This document shows positions 6,783 through 14,751 of a DNA stretch of 15,324 bases, piece after piece; the first letter of the stretch is position 1; each line of letters begins with the position of its first letter. The notes below the pieces were generated by a model. The model made no database searches. It was not told the origin of the DNA and saw only the letters and a list, made by a program, of their open reading frames with translations. The DNA is from Cyanobacteria bacterium UBA9971 (GTDB taxonomy: Bacteria; Cyanobacteriota; Vampirovibrionia; Gastranaerophilales; UBA9971), in NCBI GenBank assembly GCA_003499955.1, contig DNRP01000014.1:2188-17511 (forward strand), read 5' to 3'. The position numbers were made by a program, and so were the translations under genes.

Positions 6783-7814
6783 ATGACTAATAAAAAAATT
6801 GGTAGAAATAGTCTTTGCCCCTGCGGTAGTGGTAAAAAGTACAAAAAATGTTGTCTTAGGATAATTGATACTGACAACCAAATTAAAATTTTGTTAAATG
6901 AAACGATGAAAGATTTACCCGATGTCAGATATGAATATGGTGTGAATAGAGATAAACTAGGGGAAAAAATATCCGCAGAAGATATTGGTATTTTACATGA
7001 TGGCTTTTTTGTAGATAAAGTTTGTTTTGATAAAAAAAAAGAACTGATAGAAAAAATATCTTCTTATGACTTAAAAAATACAGATATTACAATCATCAAA
7101 AAAGACTTTAATGAATTAATTGAAGGTGAAATTAAAACTCCAATACCTTTAGCACCAACAAAATTTTTCAGAGTACGTAAAAATGATATTCAACATGGTT
7201 TAATCACTGGCTTTTCAAATACAAATGAATTAAAATATCCGCCCGCAAATTTTGTTAAAACTATAGGAAGATTAAACGATGTTGGAGAAAGTATTTTTTA
7301 TGCTGCTCCTCTATACAAGACTGCGGTTGAAGAGTGTCATATTAATAATAACGATTTTTTTACTCTTTCAGAATATGAATTAAAAAACAAAAATGAACCT
7401 ATATATTTTTGGGCTCTTGGCATTGATAGGGTAATTTTTAAATTTAATTTTCCTCGTTCAGAAAATACGTATGAGTATCAATGTTTTATGGGCGAACTGA
7501 AAAGTATTGAAGATAAAGGGATTCAAAAGTTTTTATTTGATGAATTTACAAAAGAAGTGGCAAAAGATGAAGAATATAATTACAAAACGACTGTTGCGTT
7601 AGCAAGCAGATATTTAGAAAAGAAAAACACTGGAATTATATATACAAGTATTGCATGTAACAGTAAAGTTGTTAATCTTGCCCTACCTCCAAAGGTTTTT
7701 GATGATAATTTAATTGCTACTAAATGCTGGTTGTGTCAAAAAAAAGATAATAAAATTTCATTTCTACAGGAAAGTAAAAAGATTGATAGCACAACTGGAA
7801 AAATACATTGGTAA
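6783..7814 (+). CDS. SEC-C motif plus RES-like domain protein, putative NAD+-consuming toxin
   Basis: This 343-residue protein begins with a SEC-C zinc motif, [18 protein letters not shown] (7-24), with Cys12, 14, 23 and 24 as ligands. After a linker of about 100 residues it shows what looks like a RES domain. FFRVR (128-132) carries the first conserved Arg. [20 protein letters not shown] and then VEE (162-184) carry the acidic residue after a GRxNxxGxxxxYxA pattern. [18 protein letters not shown] (284-301) resembles the conserved Ser segment. RES enzymes degrade NAD+ (toxins of RES-Xre pairs such as MbcT/ParT). The flanking regulators lack the DUF2384 antitoxin domain I would expect, so this may be a stand-alone defence effector, possibly controlled by the upstream Xre protein. 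The SEC-C assignment is firm; RES is likely but judged by eye. Confidence 0.75.
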   Translation: MTNKKIGRNSLCPCGSGKKYKKCCLRIIDTDNQIKILLNETMKDLPDVRYEYGVNRDKLGEKISAEDIGILHDGFFVDKVCFDKKKELIEKISSYDLKNTDITIIKKDFNELIEGEIKTPIPLAPTKFFRVRKNDIQHGLITGFSNTNELKYPPANFVKTIGRLNDVGESIFYAAPLYKTAVEECHINNNDFFTLSEYELKNKNEPIYFWALGIDRVIFKFNFPRSENTYEYQCFMGELKSIEDKGIQKFLFDEFTKEVAKDEEYNYKTTVALASRYLEKKNTGIIYTSIACNSKVVNLALPPKVFDDNLIATKCWLCQKKDNKISFLQESKKIDSTTGKIHW

Positions 7815-7884
7815 TACACTTATAAAATAACTTGCAAACAGCCGGTTTGAAAAAATTCATAGCGAGTTTGCTTACCCTCAATAC

Positions 7885-7916
7885 CCAGACCCTTCTGGAA
7901 GTACCTAAATTTTTTT
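7885..7916 (+). terminator. Weak terminator-like hairpin after the RES gene
   Basis: CCAGA (7885-7889) and TCTGG (7894-7898) form a 5-bp stem with a CCCT loop. A run of seven T follows at about 7910-7916. The gap between stem and T-run is long, so this is at best a weak terminator for the plus-strand gene ending at 7814. It lies in the 110-base gap between two convergent genes. Confidence 0.25.
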
Positions 7917-7924
7917 ATACAGAA

Positions 7925-8245
7925 TTATCTCAATACAGCCTGAACAAGTTTATATATAAGTTTTACATTCTTTTCATCAGTATTATCAAGCATATTAGTT
8001 ATATCAGAAATTAAAAACTTTTTATTTCTTTGATGCTTAAAAGCAAAGAGGTCTTTAATTTCAACATCAAGAGCTTTTGCAATTTTTTCAAGAGTTTCAA
8101 TAGTTGTAAAGTTTTTCCCTGTTTCAATTCTGCTTAATTGTCTTGATTGTATGTCAATTATTTCAGCAAATTTTTCTTGTGTAAAATTTTTGCTTTCTCT
8201 GAGTTCTTTTATACGTTTTCCAAAAAGTTTATTTGGCTCTTGCAT
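7925..8245 (-). CDS. Xre-family helix-turn-helix repressor
   Basis: This 106-residue regulator has an N-terminal Cro/CI helix-turn-helix (FGKRIKELRESKNFTQEKFA, then EIIDIQSRQLSRIETGKNFT and TIETLEKIAKALDVEIKDLF, residues 8-67). A C-terminal tail of about 38 residues is rich in K, D and N (ISDITNMLDNTDEKNVKLIY). The tail is too short for a peptidase or ligand domain and probably mediates dimerisation. AGAGGAG lies upstream of the ATG at a suitable distance. The gene is divergent from the restriction-modification gene across about 200 bases that contain an inverted repeat, so it probably represses that gene, its own, or both. The FTTIETLEKIAKAL wording is typical of phage and mobile-element regulators. 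Confidence 0.85.
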   Translation of the reverse strand: MQEPNKLFGKRIKELRESKNFTQEKFAEIIDIQSRQLSRIETGKNFTTIETLEKIAKALDVEIKDLFAFKHQRNKKFLISDITNMLDNTDEKNVKLIYKLVQAVLR

Positions 8246-8361
8246 TAAATTAAACTCCTCTTTTTAAATCTATATTTTCAAGAGGAATATTTAACGGCAT
8301 TAAAAGACTTATTTATTTTATATTTTCATGATTTAATGACTTACTGATGACCTTAAATATT

Positions 8362-8390
8362 GTAAAAATGTATTTATTCCGACATTTTAC
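8362..8390. promoter_or_regulatory. Imperfect inverted repeat in the divergent Xre/RM promoter region
   Basis: GTAAAAATG (8362-8370) and CATTTTAC (8383-8390) are inverted copies apart from one extra A, with 12 bases between them. They lie between the divergent repressor and the restriction-modification gene, 58 bases before the latter's ATG and just upstream of a TATAAA (about 8407). It is a plausible operator for the neighbouring Xre protein. Confidence 0.4.
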
Positions 8391-8447
8391 GATGAATGAG
8401 GTTTTTTATAAAAAATAAGTATCTTAAAAAGCTGTTAAGGGTGAGAA

Positions 8448-10979
8448 ATGACAATTGAATTACAGGAAAAACAATCATCAACATTTGATGCAAATATACA
8501 ACGTGGTGTAAATGCAAAAATATTATCAATAAATGAAGATAATACAAAAATTACCTACCATGTTAAAAATGAAAAAACTTATAAATTTTCTGACCCTGAA
8601 GAACTTGTCAGAGCTTCTTATTTTGTTGAATTAGTTTTAGATTACAATTACCCAAAAGAAAAAATGGCATTAGAGGTTGTAGTGCCAAGAAGAACTCCCA
8701 GTGATTTAGCGGATATAGTTATCTATGAAGATAATAAATTATTAAAACCCTACATAATAATTGAATGTAAAAAAGACGGAATAACTGATAATGAATTTAA
8801 TCAAGCTATTGAACAATCTTTTGGCAATGTTAATTCATTACGTGGTATTTATTGCGGAGTAATTGCCGGAAATACAAGAAGATTTTACGATGCAAAAAAT
8901 TTCCCTCAAAATGAAAGAACAAAAAATATAATAGCCGATATTCCCATAAGTTTTGGAGTGGTACAAGAATATCGATATAAAAAAAATGACCCGGATTGGG
9001 ATATAAAAGCTATAAGCAAGGGCGAATTAATAAGAATCCTAAAAAAATGTAACGATACCCTCTGGGATGGGGGCAGAATGGCACCAACAGAAGCTTTTGA
9101 TGAATTATGCAAAATAATATTTGTTAAAGTACGAGATGAACAAACTCCTAGAAAAAGTGGCGACCCTTATGACTTTCAAATCAAAACTTATGAATCAGCC
9201 GAATCAGTTTATTCAAAAATAACAGGTATTTATCAAAAAGCTAAAGAGTTAGACCCCGATGTTTTTACGGAAAATATTACAAGTTCACCGGCAAAAGTTT
9301 TTACAGTGGTTAATCATTTACAAGGTATTAATCTTTCTAAAACTGACCTTGATACGAAAGGTGTTGCGTTCGAACAGTTTATGGAGGATTTTTTTAAAGG
9401 TAAACAAGGACAATATTTTACCCCAAGAGAAATTGTAGATTTTATTGTTAAAGTTTGTAATATAAATCATACATTGAAGGTTTTAGACCCTGCTTGCGGC
9501 AGTGGAGGCTTTTTATTACATGCTTTAGATAGTATTAGAAATCAAGCAACTGAATTTTATGCCCCGAATACTGCTGACCATTATAAATTTTGGCATGATT
9601 TTGCTGCAAACAATTTATTCGGAATAGAAGTCAATGATAAAATAGCAAGAGTTTCTAAAATGAATATGATAATTCATGACGATGGACATACTAATGTTAT
9701 CGGGGAAGATGCTTTAGAAGATTTTGCTAAAATACAAGAAATTAATCAAAAATTTGAGAAAGAAAAATTTGATTTAATTGTTACTAATCCTCCTTTTGGG
9801 GCAACTATAAAAAAAGAAGAGAAACCATATATTGGGAATTATCAATTGGGTAAATCTAATGATAATAAACCAAAGAAAACACAAAAATCCGAAGTCCTAT
9901 TCATTGAAAGATGTTGGGAGTTTTTAAAGCCTGAATCTGGAAGATTGGCTATTATTTTACCCGATGGCATTTTGACAAATACCACACTTAAATATGTTAG
10001 ACAATTTATTATTGATAAATTTCAAATTGAAGCTATTTTTTCACTTCCGCAAGTTACTTTTCTTCATTATGGAGCAGGACTAAAATCTTCTATTTTATTA
10101 TTAAGAAAAAAAGCAGATAATGAAAAAACACAAGATTATAATATCTTTTTAAGCATAATAAATAAAGTAGGTTATGATGCGACTGGCAGAAAGGATAAAA
10201 GCGAGTTATCTGAAGTAATACAAAAATTTTATGAATATAAATCAGGCAAGCACTTTTATGAATATAATAATTTTGTAAAAAAATTAAGTGAATTAAATAA
10301 AAACAGACTTGATGCTTATTATTATTCGCCAATGTTTGAGGATATTCTAAAAGACATTTCAAAATGTCCGTTTCCATTAATGGAATTAGGCGATGTATGC
10401 GAACAAAATTGTATTTTCAATGGTAGCACTCCTGCAAAAGATGATTATTCTGAAAATCCGGCTGACCCTAAAATTGTTAAAGTTGCATCATTAAAAAAAG
10501 GAAAAGTTGGATTTGATTTTGTTGAATATGTTAATCCTGATATAATCTCAACAAAAGTTATTAAAAATGGTGATATTTTAATTCTTTCATCTGCTCACCA
10601 AGCTGAATATTTAGGAAAAAATCCATGTATAGTTGAAATTCCAGAAGAGCTACAAGAAGAAGCTATTACTTTTGTCGGAGAACTTATTAATATTAGAGTT
10701 AATCAATCAATTTTAAATCCTTACTATTTATTACAGTTATTGAATACCAAAAATTATTATTTATTAATAAACAGAGAAAAAAGAGGGCAAACTTCTCATT
10801 TATATCCAAGTGATTTTAAAAAAATTAAGATTCCTGTTCCTGATGATATTAATTTACAAAATAAAAACGCTGAAAATTATAAAATTCAGTATGCTAAATA
10901 CGAAGAATATGTAAAAAAAGCTAATCAAATTATTGAGGATTGCATAAACCAATTTGATGAAACCTTTTTAAAAAGTTAA
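8448..10979 (+). CDS. Single-chain restriction-modification enzyme (HsdR-type nuclease, N6-adenine methyltransferase, one TRD)
   Basis: This 843-residue protein fuses three modules. Residues about 40-180 resemble the HsdR N-terminal nuclease, a PD-(D/E)xK fold with Asp89 (DLADIVIY) and Glu106-x-Lys108 (IIIECKKD). Residues about 205-560 form a type I-like N6-adenine methyltransferase: QYFTPREIV (322-330), SAM motif DPACGSGGF (347-355) and catalytic NPPF (447-450). Residues about 640-835 are one HsdS-like target-recognition domain (PLMELGDVC, GDILILSSAHQ, LYPSDFKKIKIPVP) ending in a helix. There is no helicase/translocase motor, so it should behave as a type IIG-like enzyme that methylates and cuts near one site, perhaps as a dimer. 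AAGGGTGAG precedes the ATG. It is intact and about 66 bases upstream of the Abi gene on the same strand. The specificity cannot be read from sequence. Confidence 0.88.
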   Translation: MTIELQEKQSSTFDANIQRGVNAKILSINEDNTKITYHVKNEKTYKFSDPEELVRASYFVELVLDYNYPKEKMALEVVVPRRTPSDLADIVIYEDNKLLKPYIIIECKKDGITDNEFNQAIEQSFGNVNSLRGIYCGVIAGNTRRFYDAKNFPQNERTKNIIADIPISFGVVQEYRYKKNDPDWDIKAISKGELIRILKKCNDTLWDGGRMAPTEAFDELCKIIFVKVRDEQTPRKSGDPYDFQIKTYESAESVYSKITGIYQKAKELDPDVFTENITSSPAKVFTVVNHLQGINLSKTDLDTKGVAFEQFMEDFFKGKQGQYFTPREIVDFIVKVCNINHTLKVLDPACGSGGFLLHALDSIRNQATEFYAPNTADHYKFWHDFAANNLFGIEVNDKIARVSKMNMIIHDDGHTNVIGEDALEDFAKIQEINQKFEKEKFDLIVTNPPFGATIKKEEKPYIGNYQLGKSNDNKPKKTQKSEVLFIERCWEFLKPESGRLAIILPDGILTNTTLKYVRQFIIDKFQIEAIFSLPQVTFLHYGAGLKSSILLLRKKADNEKTQDYNIFLSIINKVGYDATGRKDKSELSEVIQKFYEYKSGKHFYEYNNFVKKLSELNKNRLDAYYYSPMFEDILKDISKCPFPLMELGDVCEQNCIFNGSTPAKDDYSENPADPKIVKVASLKKGKVGFDFVEYVNPDIISTKVIKNGDILILSSAHQAEYLGKNPCIVEIPEELQEEAITFVGELINIRVNQSILNPYYLLQLLNTKNYYLLINREKRGQTSHLYPSDFKKIKIPVPDDINLQNKNAENYKIQYAKYEEYVKKANQIIEDCINQFDETFLKS

Positions 10980-11045
10980 TTAATTACTTTATGTTAATTT
11001 ATGAATGAACTATAATATTTTCAGAATTAGCATAGGATATGAATT

Positions 11046-11780
11046 TTGCCTGATAAACTTGATAAAACAGAAGTAATAAATTCAATAAGTAGTGAAAGAC
11101 TTGAAGCTTACAGGCTTTCACCGAATGACACTATTGAAAATTTGGTTCAAATTTATTTGCATAATATCGAATTGGCGGAAGCTTTGTATCCGGCTTTGGC
11201 ATTACTGGAAGTAACATTAAGAAATAGGCTGAATAATGCCATAAACAGAAATATCATGCAGGATTGGTTAATAAAAGAAGCTGATACTCAAAATATATTG
11301 CTTCAAGATGAATATGACTTGATTGTAAAGGCTTCTCAAAAATTAACTAGACCTGTTTACAAAAACGGTCAGCCGGTAAAAATGCCTTTAACAAACGGTA
11401 AGCTGATTGCTGAATTAAATTTTGGTTTTTGGGTTTATTTATGTGATAGCAAGTATAACCCTGCTATCTGGATGAAAAAACCTATTATTTTTGATGAAGT
11501 CTTTCCTAATTATGACAGTTTTATAGCAAAAAAGAATCCGACATCCAAACGCCATAAACGTATTAACAAGGTTTTCAGTAAATTAAAACCTATTTTAAAG
11601 CTAAGAAATAGGGTTTTTCACCATGAACCTGTATTTAATCATCCGGCAGGATTAAACAACTGCTATGCTGATATTGAGGAATTGTTATTATATATGTCGA
11701 TTGAATCAAGCGAATTTTTAATGAATATAAGCAAATTTCAAGAATATTGGAATAAATCCCCCATAAAAGCAAAAACTTAG
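11046..11780 (+). CDS. HEPN/Abi-like abortive infection protein
   Basis: This 244-residue, mostly helical protein resembles the Abi family (AbiD/AbiF-like). Segments include LYPALALLEVTLRNRLNNAI (48-67), NGKLIAELNFGFWVYL (117-132) and KLRNRVFHHEPVF (185-197). The last fits the HEPN RNase motif, with Arg187-Asn188 and His192 (R-x4-H). Known HEPN Abi proteins cut RNA and stop growth on phage infection. The start is TTG at 11046-11048 because the frame closes at a TGA (11040-11042) just upstream and AGGA at 11034-11037 lies 8 bases before it. It follows the restriction-modification gene by 66 bases and may share its transcript. It could instead be a HEPN toxin needing an antitoxin, but no partner is evident. 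Confidence 0.8.
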   Translation: MPDKLDKTEVINSISSERLEAYRLSPNDTIENLVQIYLHNIELAEALYPALALLEVTLRNRLNNAINRNIMQDWLIKEADTQNILLQDEYDLIVKASQKLTRPVYKNGQPVKMPLTNGKLIAELNFGFWVYLCDSKYNPAIWMKKPIIFDEVFPNYDSFIAKKNPTSKRHKRINKVFSKLKPILKLRNRVFHHEPVFNHPAGLNNCYADIEELLLYMSIESSEFLMNISKFQEYWNKSPIKAKT

Positions 11781-11960
11781 GGAACTATGCCGAAGCAGGG
11801 AGAAACACCTAAGTTGTACATTTATATTATTACATATATTCAAGAAATTTCAAGATGAGTATTTTTATCTTCTGAAAATTCCCTGAACAAAAGCAAGAGA
11901 ACAAAATCTATAAAATACTACAAGCATTAAGTTTTAATAATATTATTTTTAATTATTATG

Positions 11961-11966
11961 TATAAT
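11961..11966 (+). promoter_or_regulatory. Possible -10 box of the compact serine recombinase
   Basis: TATAAT (11961-11966) precedes the recombinase by about 80 bases. No convincing -35 box is present at the normal distance, so the promoter may need an activator or be extended by upstream TATG. The other 180 bases of this 267-base gap show no recognisable gene. Confidence 0.3.
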
Positions 11967-11982
11967 ATTGAAAAAATATCAA

Positions 11983-12041
11983 AAACCTGTTATTATAATA
12001 AAGCGGTCAAATATTACTTTGAATAATAGAAAAGCAGGTTT
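11983..12041. repeat. Long dyad covering the ribosome-binding site of the compact recombinase
   Basis: AAACCTG (11983-11989) is an exact inverse of CAGGTTT (12035-12041). Inside it, TTATTATAATAAAG (11990-12003) is partly complementary to CTTTGAATAATAG (12017-12029). The outer right arm contains the AGG that acts as Shine-Dalgarno for the ATG at 12048. The dyad may be a recombinase crossover or operator site, or an RNA hairpin that hides the ribosome-binding site. Confidence 0.5.
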
Positions 12042-12047
12042 AAGATT

Positions 12048-12830
12048 ATGGAAAAAGTTTTCGGATACATAAGAGTAAGCACTTCAACTCAGGTTGATAA
12101 AGGCTATGGCTTAAAAACTCAGGAACAGACAATTAAAAAATACTGTAAAGACAATAATCTTGAACTTATAGAGATTTTCAAGGATGAAGGAATTTCAGGA
12201 ACAGAAATAAACAGGGAAGGCTTAACCGAATTAATAACAACTTTTAACGGAATTAATAAAGTTATTGTTCTCAATACTTCAAGACTTTGGAGGTGTGATA
12301 CTGTTAAAGCTCTTATTCAGAAGGAATTTAAAAAGGTTAATGCAGATGTTGTAAGTATAGAACAGCCGAATTATTCAATATATTCCAAAGACCCGAATGA
12401 TTATCTTGTAAACTCAATTATGGAAGCTCTTGACCAGTACGAACGCATGAGCATTTCTTTAAAGCTTGCAAAAGGCAGGAAAACAAAAGCAAAAAGCGGC
12501 TTAAAAGCTTGCGGTAATGCCCCTTTGGGTTATAAGTGGAACGATAAAGCAGAAATAATAATTGATGAAGAAAACGCTGAATTAATAAAATTTATTTTCT
12601 CAAAATTTATGGAATTAAAAACAATTTCCAAAGTTCAGAGAGCTTTAAAAGAATCAGGCTATAAATCTAAACACGACAAAGATTTTGCTTATAATTCAAT
12701 CGCAAAAATACTTTCAAATGATTTCTATAAAGGAATTATCCGGCATGGTGGAATTGTTAAAGAAGGCAGTCATCAGCCTATTATTAATAAAATTACTTTC
12801 GGAAAAGCTCAGGCTTTGTTGGAAAAATAA
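12048..12830 (+). CDS. Compact serine recombinase without zinc ribbon
   Basis: This 260-residue recombinase has a resolvase catalytic domain (1-150) with GYIRVST (Arg9, nucleophile Ser11), [10 protein letters not shown] (75-84) and the long helix [20 protein letters not shown] (132-151). A recombinase DNA-binding domain follows, with NAPLGYKW (157-164) and [14 protein letters not shown] (about 224-237). It ends shortly after, at KAQALLEK, whereas large serine recombinases usually continue with a zinc ribbon and coiled coil. It is therefore either a natural short form or a remnant of a longer gene; the TAA is followed by a terminator-like hairpin at once, favouring a settled end. It probably moves or inverts DNA in this region. 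A long dyad covers its ribosome-binding site. Confidence 0.88.
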   Translation: MEKVFGYIRVSTSTQVDKGYGLKTQEQTIKKYCKDNNLELIEIFKDEGISGTEINREGLTELITTFNGINKVIVLNTSRLWRCDTVKALIQKEFKKVNADVVSIEQPNYSIYSKDPNDYLVNSIMEALDQYERMSISLKLAKGRKTKAKSGLKACGNAPLGYKWNDKAEIIIDEENAELIKFIFSKFMELKTISKVQRALKESGYKSKHDKDFAYNSIAKILSNDFYKGIIRHGGIVKEGSHQPIINKITFGKAQALLEK

Positions 12831-12832
12831 AA

Positions 12833-12862
12833 AAGCCCTGCTAAAAAGCAGAGCTTAAAAAA
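12833..12862 (-). terminator. Terminator between convergent recombinase genes
   Basis: AAGCCCTGC (12833-12841) pairs with GCAGAGCTT (12848-12856), with one internal mismatch and a 6-base loop. Read on the minus strand it is followed by TTTTTTATT, giving a good intrinsic terminator for the tyrosine recombinase remnant that ends at 12877. On the plus strand the tail is AAAAAA, so it acts less well for the serine recombinase ending at 12830. Confidence 0.65.
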
Positions 12863-12876
12863 TAGATTGCGGAAGA

Positions 12877-13485
12877 TTAGAAATTGCCTTTTCGATTCTT
12901 TTTCAAAAGTTCCTGAATTTGTTCTGCCAAGTTATCAGAGTTATCGGAACTTTCCGAGAAAGTCATGCCGGAAAGAGTATCATACATTTGAACAGCGTTT
13001 AAAGTTCCGTAAGTCATCATTACTGTATTTACATACTCATGACCGAAGTTTTGACTGACAGCCTTTATTTCATGTCCGTTTCTGCACTTTTGTAGGGCTA
13101 ATTTAACAGCTAAATGCCTGAACGTATGAGGTGAAAAATATTCTATTCCGGCATGTTCAAACCTTTGTTTAAAAATATCTCTTATGCTTGTTGCACTTTG
13201 CCAAAATTTATCGTCAATTTCATTGGAAACAAAGCTCAAGGAATTTTCAGCATTTTCAATTTTATTTCGTGGAAATATCGGGTCAGTATTGCCAAAAACT
13301 TTGTCTATCCTTAAATGCTCGTACCATTCAAGGAAATATTTAACCATAGTTTCATCAAAGCGGAATAAATAAGAGCGGATTGTTTTGCTGAACTTTGTTT
13401 GAACTCCAAGTTTAGGGTCTTGATTAATTAAAAATTTATCTTTGATCTGTACCCGAGAAACTGGACAAAAAGTCGGAAGTTTCAT
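12877..13485 (-). pseudogene. Tyrosine recombinase, catalytic half only, cut by an IS3 element
   Basis: This open frame encodes the C-terminal catalytic half of a phage-type tyrosine integrase. Visible parts are TKFSKTIRS (30-38, beta-hairpin Lys), NTDPIFPRNKI (66-76), FWQSATSIRDIFKQRFEHAG (94-113), SPHTFRHLA (118-126, the H-x-x-R box), SQNFGHE (144-150, second His) and MMTYGTL (156-162, nucleophile Tyr159). The N-terminal SAM-like domain and the first catalytic Arg are missing. The first 12-13 residues, including the apparent ATG at 13483-13485, come from the end of the inserted IS. Beyond the IS the frame does not continue: a TAA lies just outside the target duplication. It is therefore a decayed integrase, presumably of an earlier element in this locus. 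A terminator follows at 12833-12862. Confidence 0.8.
13444..13447. repeat. Target-site duplication GATC, left copy
   Basis: GATC directly precedes the IS left end TGTACCCG and is repeated directly after the right end at 14773-14776. A 4-bp duplication fits IS3-family insertion (usually 3-5 bp). Confidence 0.65.
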
Positions 13486-13508
13486 TTAATAAAATAAAGA
13501 GGTACAAG

Positions 13509-13868
13509 ATGAAAAAACGACAATTTACAGAAGAAGAAAGAGAAAAGTTATCGAATAATCCTGTAGTTTATTCGGTTGGGAAAGTTTCAGTGTATTATAC
13601 TGAAGAATTTAAGCAAAAAGCCTTAAGAGAGTATCTCAGAGGCAAATCAGCCAGACAAATATTTATTGATGCCGGCATAGATTTAGATGTGATTGGCGAC
13701 AAAAACGCTGTATTAAATTTATCAGAATGGCGTAAAAATGCTAAAATAGCTCCAATACGTATGGAAAGATATAGAAAATTAAAAGACGCTTATGATAAAA
13801 TAGCTTATCTGGAAGCAGAAAACGAATTTTTAAAAAAGCTAGAGGCTCTGGAGGAAGAATACAGGTAA
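13509..13868 (+). CDS. IS3-family transposase OrfA (helix-turn-helix)
   Basis: This 119-residue protein supplies the DNA-binding half of the OrfAB transposase. It has a helix-turn-helix (YTEEFKQKALREYLRGKSAR, then QIFIDAGI; about 30-58) and a C-terminal leucine-rich coiled coil (YRKLKDAYDKIAYLEAENEF, then LKKLEAL; 88-114) for multimerisation. AGAGG at 13498-13502 precedes the ATG by 6 bases. Near the end the in-frame A AAA AAG (13832-13838) should let some ribosomes slip by -1 into orfB, producing the fused transposase. Without slippage translation ends at the TAA at 13866-13868. Confidence 0.85.
   Translation: MKKRQFTEEEREKLSNNPVVYSVGKVSVYYTEEFKQKALREYLRGKSARQIFIDAGIDLDVIGDKNAVLNLSEWRKNAKIAPIRMERYRKLKDAYDKIAYLEAENEFLKKLEALEEEYR
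13832..13838 (+). other. Programmed -1 frameshift site A AAA AAG
   Basis: The heptamer lies in the correct phase (TTA AAA AAG) 28 bases before the orfA stop. After a -1 slip the frame continues as RGSGGRIQVSPQQKYEIIHS, entering the orfB domain. GAGGCTCTGGAGG just downstream could pair as a stimulatory stem. This is the standard IS3 mechanism. Confidence 0.7.
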
Positions 13869-14077
13869 GTCCACAACAAAAATATGAAATTATCCATTCA
13901 ACTCAAAATATTTCTGTTAATAAGCTTTGTAAATTATCAAATGTCAGCAAAAGCGGCTATTATTACTGGCTAAAAAATATCAAAGATAAACCAATCAAGA
14001 TTAAAGACGAAGAAAATATTTTATTGATATCCAAGGTTTTTTTCAAAACAAGCGAAAAGCTGGCTGGAGAACAATAA
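13839..14077 (+). pseudogene. IS3-family transposase OrfB, N-terminal part, broken frame
   Basis: Read from the -1 frame after the slippery site, this stretch gives VSPQQKYEIIHSTQNISVNK, then LCKLSNVSKSGYYYWLKNIK, the typical OrfB HTH_21-like N-terminus (YEIIH...V..LCK...VS.SGYYYW). The frame stops at TAA 14075-14077. The next frame contains KAGWRTIKMIL, which matches the expected continuation. The break lies near 14039-14050, where GTTTTTTTCAAAAC is probably one base short. The broken point contains T TTT TTC in a -1 slippery phase. Confidence 0.75.
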
Positions 14078-14079
14078 AA

Positions 14080-14751
14080 ATGATTCTGGAAAATAATTAC
14101 GGCAAAATAATAAATCACAAGAAAATTATTGAAATAATGCAAAAATATCATTTAAAAACAATTATCAGAAGAAAGAAAAAGAGAAGAAGAATTGCTGATA
14201 TAGCCAGTGATGGTACGCTTTATCAAAATGTTTTAAATAGGAATTTTGAACAACAAAAACCAAATTCAGCATATTGTACTGATATTAGTTATTTACAATA
14301 TCAAAGAAATAATACAGCATATTTAAGCGCATTAAAAGATATTGCCAGCGGTGAAATAATAGCATATACGCTTTCACAAACTCTTGAACTTGATTTTGTT
14401 ATCAAAATGATTAAAACAGCCGTAGAATTAACACCGCCTGCATGCTTAGACAAACTAATACTACATTCTGACAGAGGTGGTCATTACAGGAGTCTTGTTT
14501 ATCAAAAACTATTAAAAAAATATGGAATAACACAATCAATGTCAGAACCAGGCAATTGTCTTGATAATGCCCCTATTGAATCATTCTTTGGGCATTTAAA
14601 AGATGATATTGATTACAAAAAATGTAAAACTTTTGAAGAATTGGAAGATATGGTAAAAAATTACGTGTATAATTACAACAATAATCGTTATCAATGGAAT
14701 AAAAATAAAATGACACCTGTCCAGTATAAACAATATTTACTTGCTGCTTAG
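14080..14751 (+). CDS. IS3-family transposase OrfB, DDE integrase core
   Basis: This 223-residue open frame holds the retroviral-integrase-like catalytic core of an IS3 transposase. The DDE triad is visible: CTDISYLQY (first Asp), LILHSDRGGHYRS (second Asp) and NAPIESFFGHLKDD (Glu), followed by NYNNNRYQWNKNKMTPVQYK. The natural frame extends upstream of this ATG (NKRKAGWRTIK), so the ATG at 14080 is internal; a stop TAA at 14075-14077 lies 2 bases before it, which would permit reinitiation. The catalytic core is intact, so activity depends on whether ribosomes shift frame near 14040. It ends one base before the right inverted repeat. Confidence 0.85.
   Translation: MILENNYGKIINHKKIIEIMQKYHLKTIIRRKKKRRRIADIASDGTLYQNVLNRNFEQQKPNSAYCTDISYLQYQRNNTAYLSALKDIASGEIIAYTLSQTLELDFVIKMIKTAVELTPPACLDKLILHSDRGGHYRSLVYQKLLKKYGITQSMSEPGNCLDNAPIESFFGHLKDDIDYKKCKTFEELEDMVKNYVYNYNNNRYQWNKNKMTPVQYKQYLLAA

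Noticed and set aside
6515..7814. Classical RES-Xre toxin-antitoxin pair
   Set aside because: The 69-residue Xre protein lacks the C-terminal DUF2384 domain that neutralises RES toxins and looks like a C-protein instead; the pairing remains possible only as regulation.
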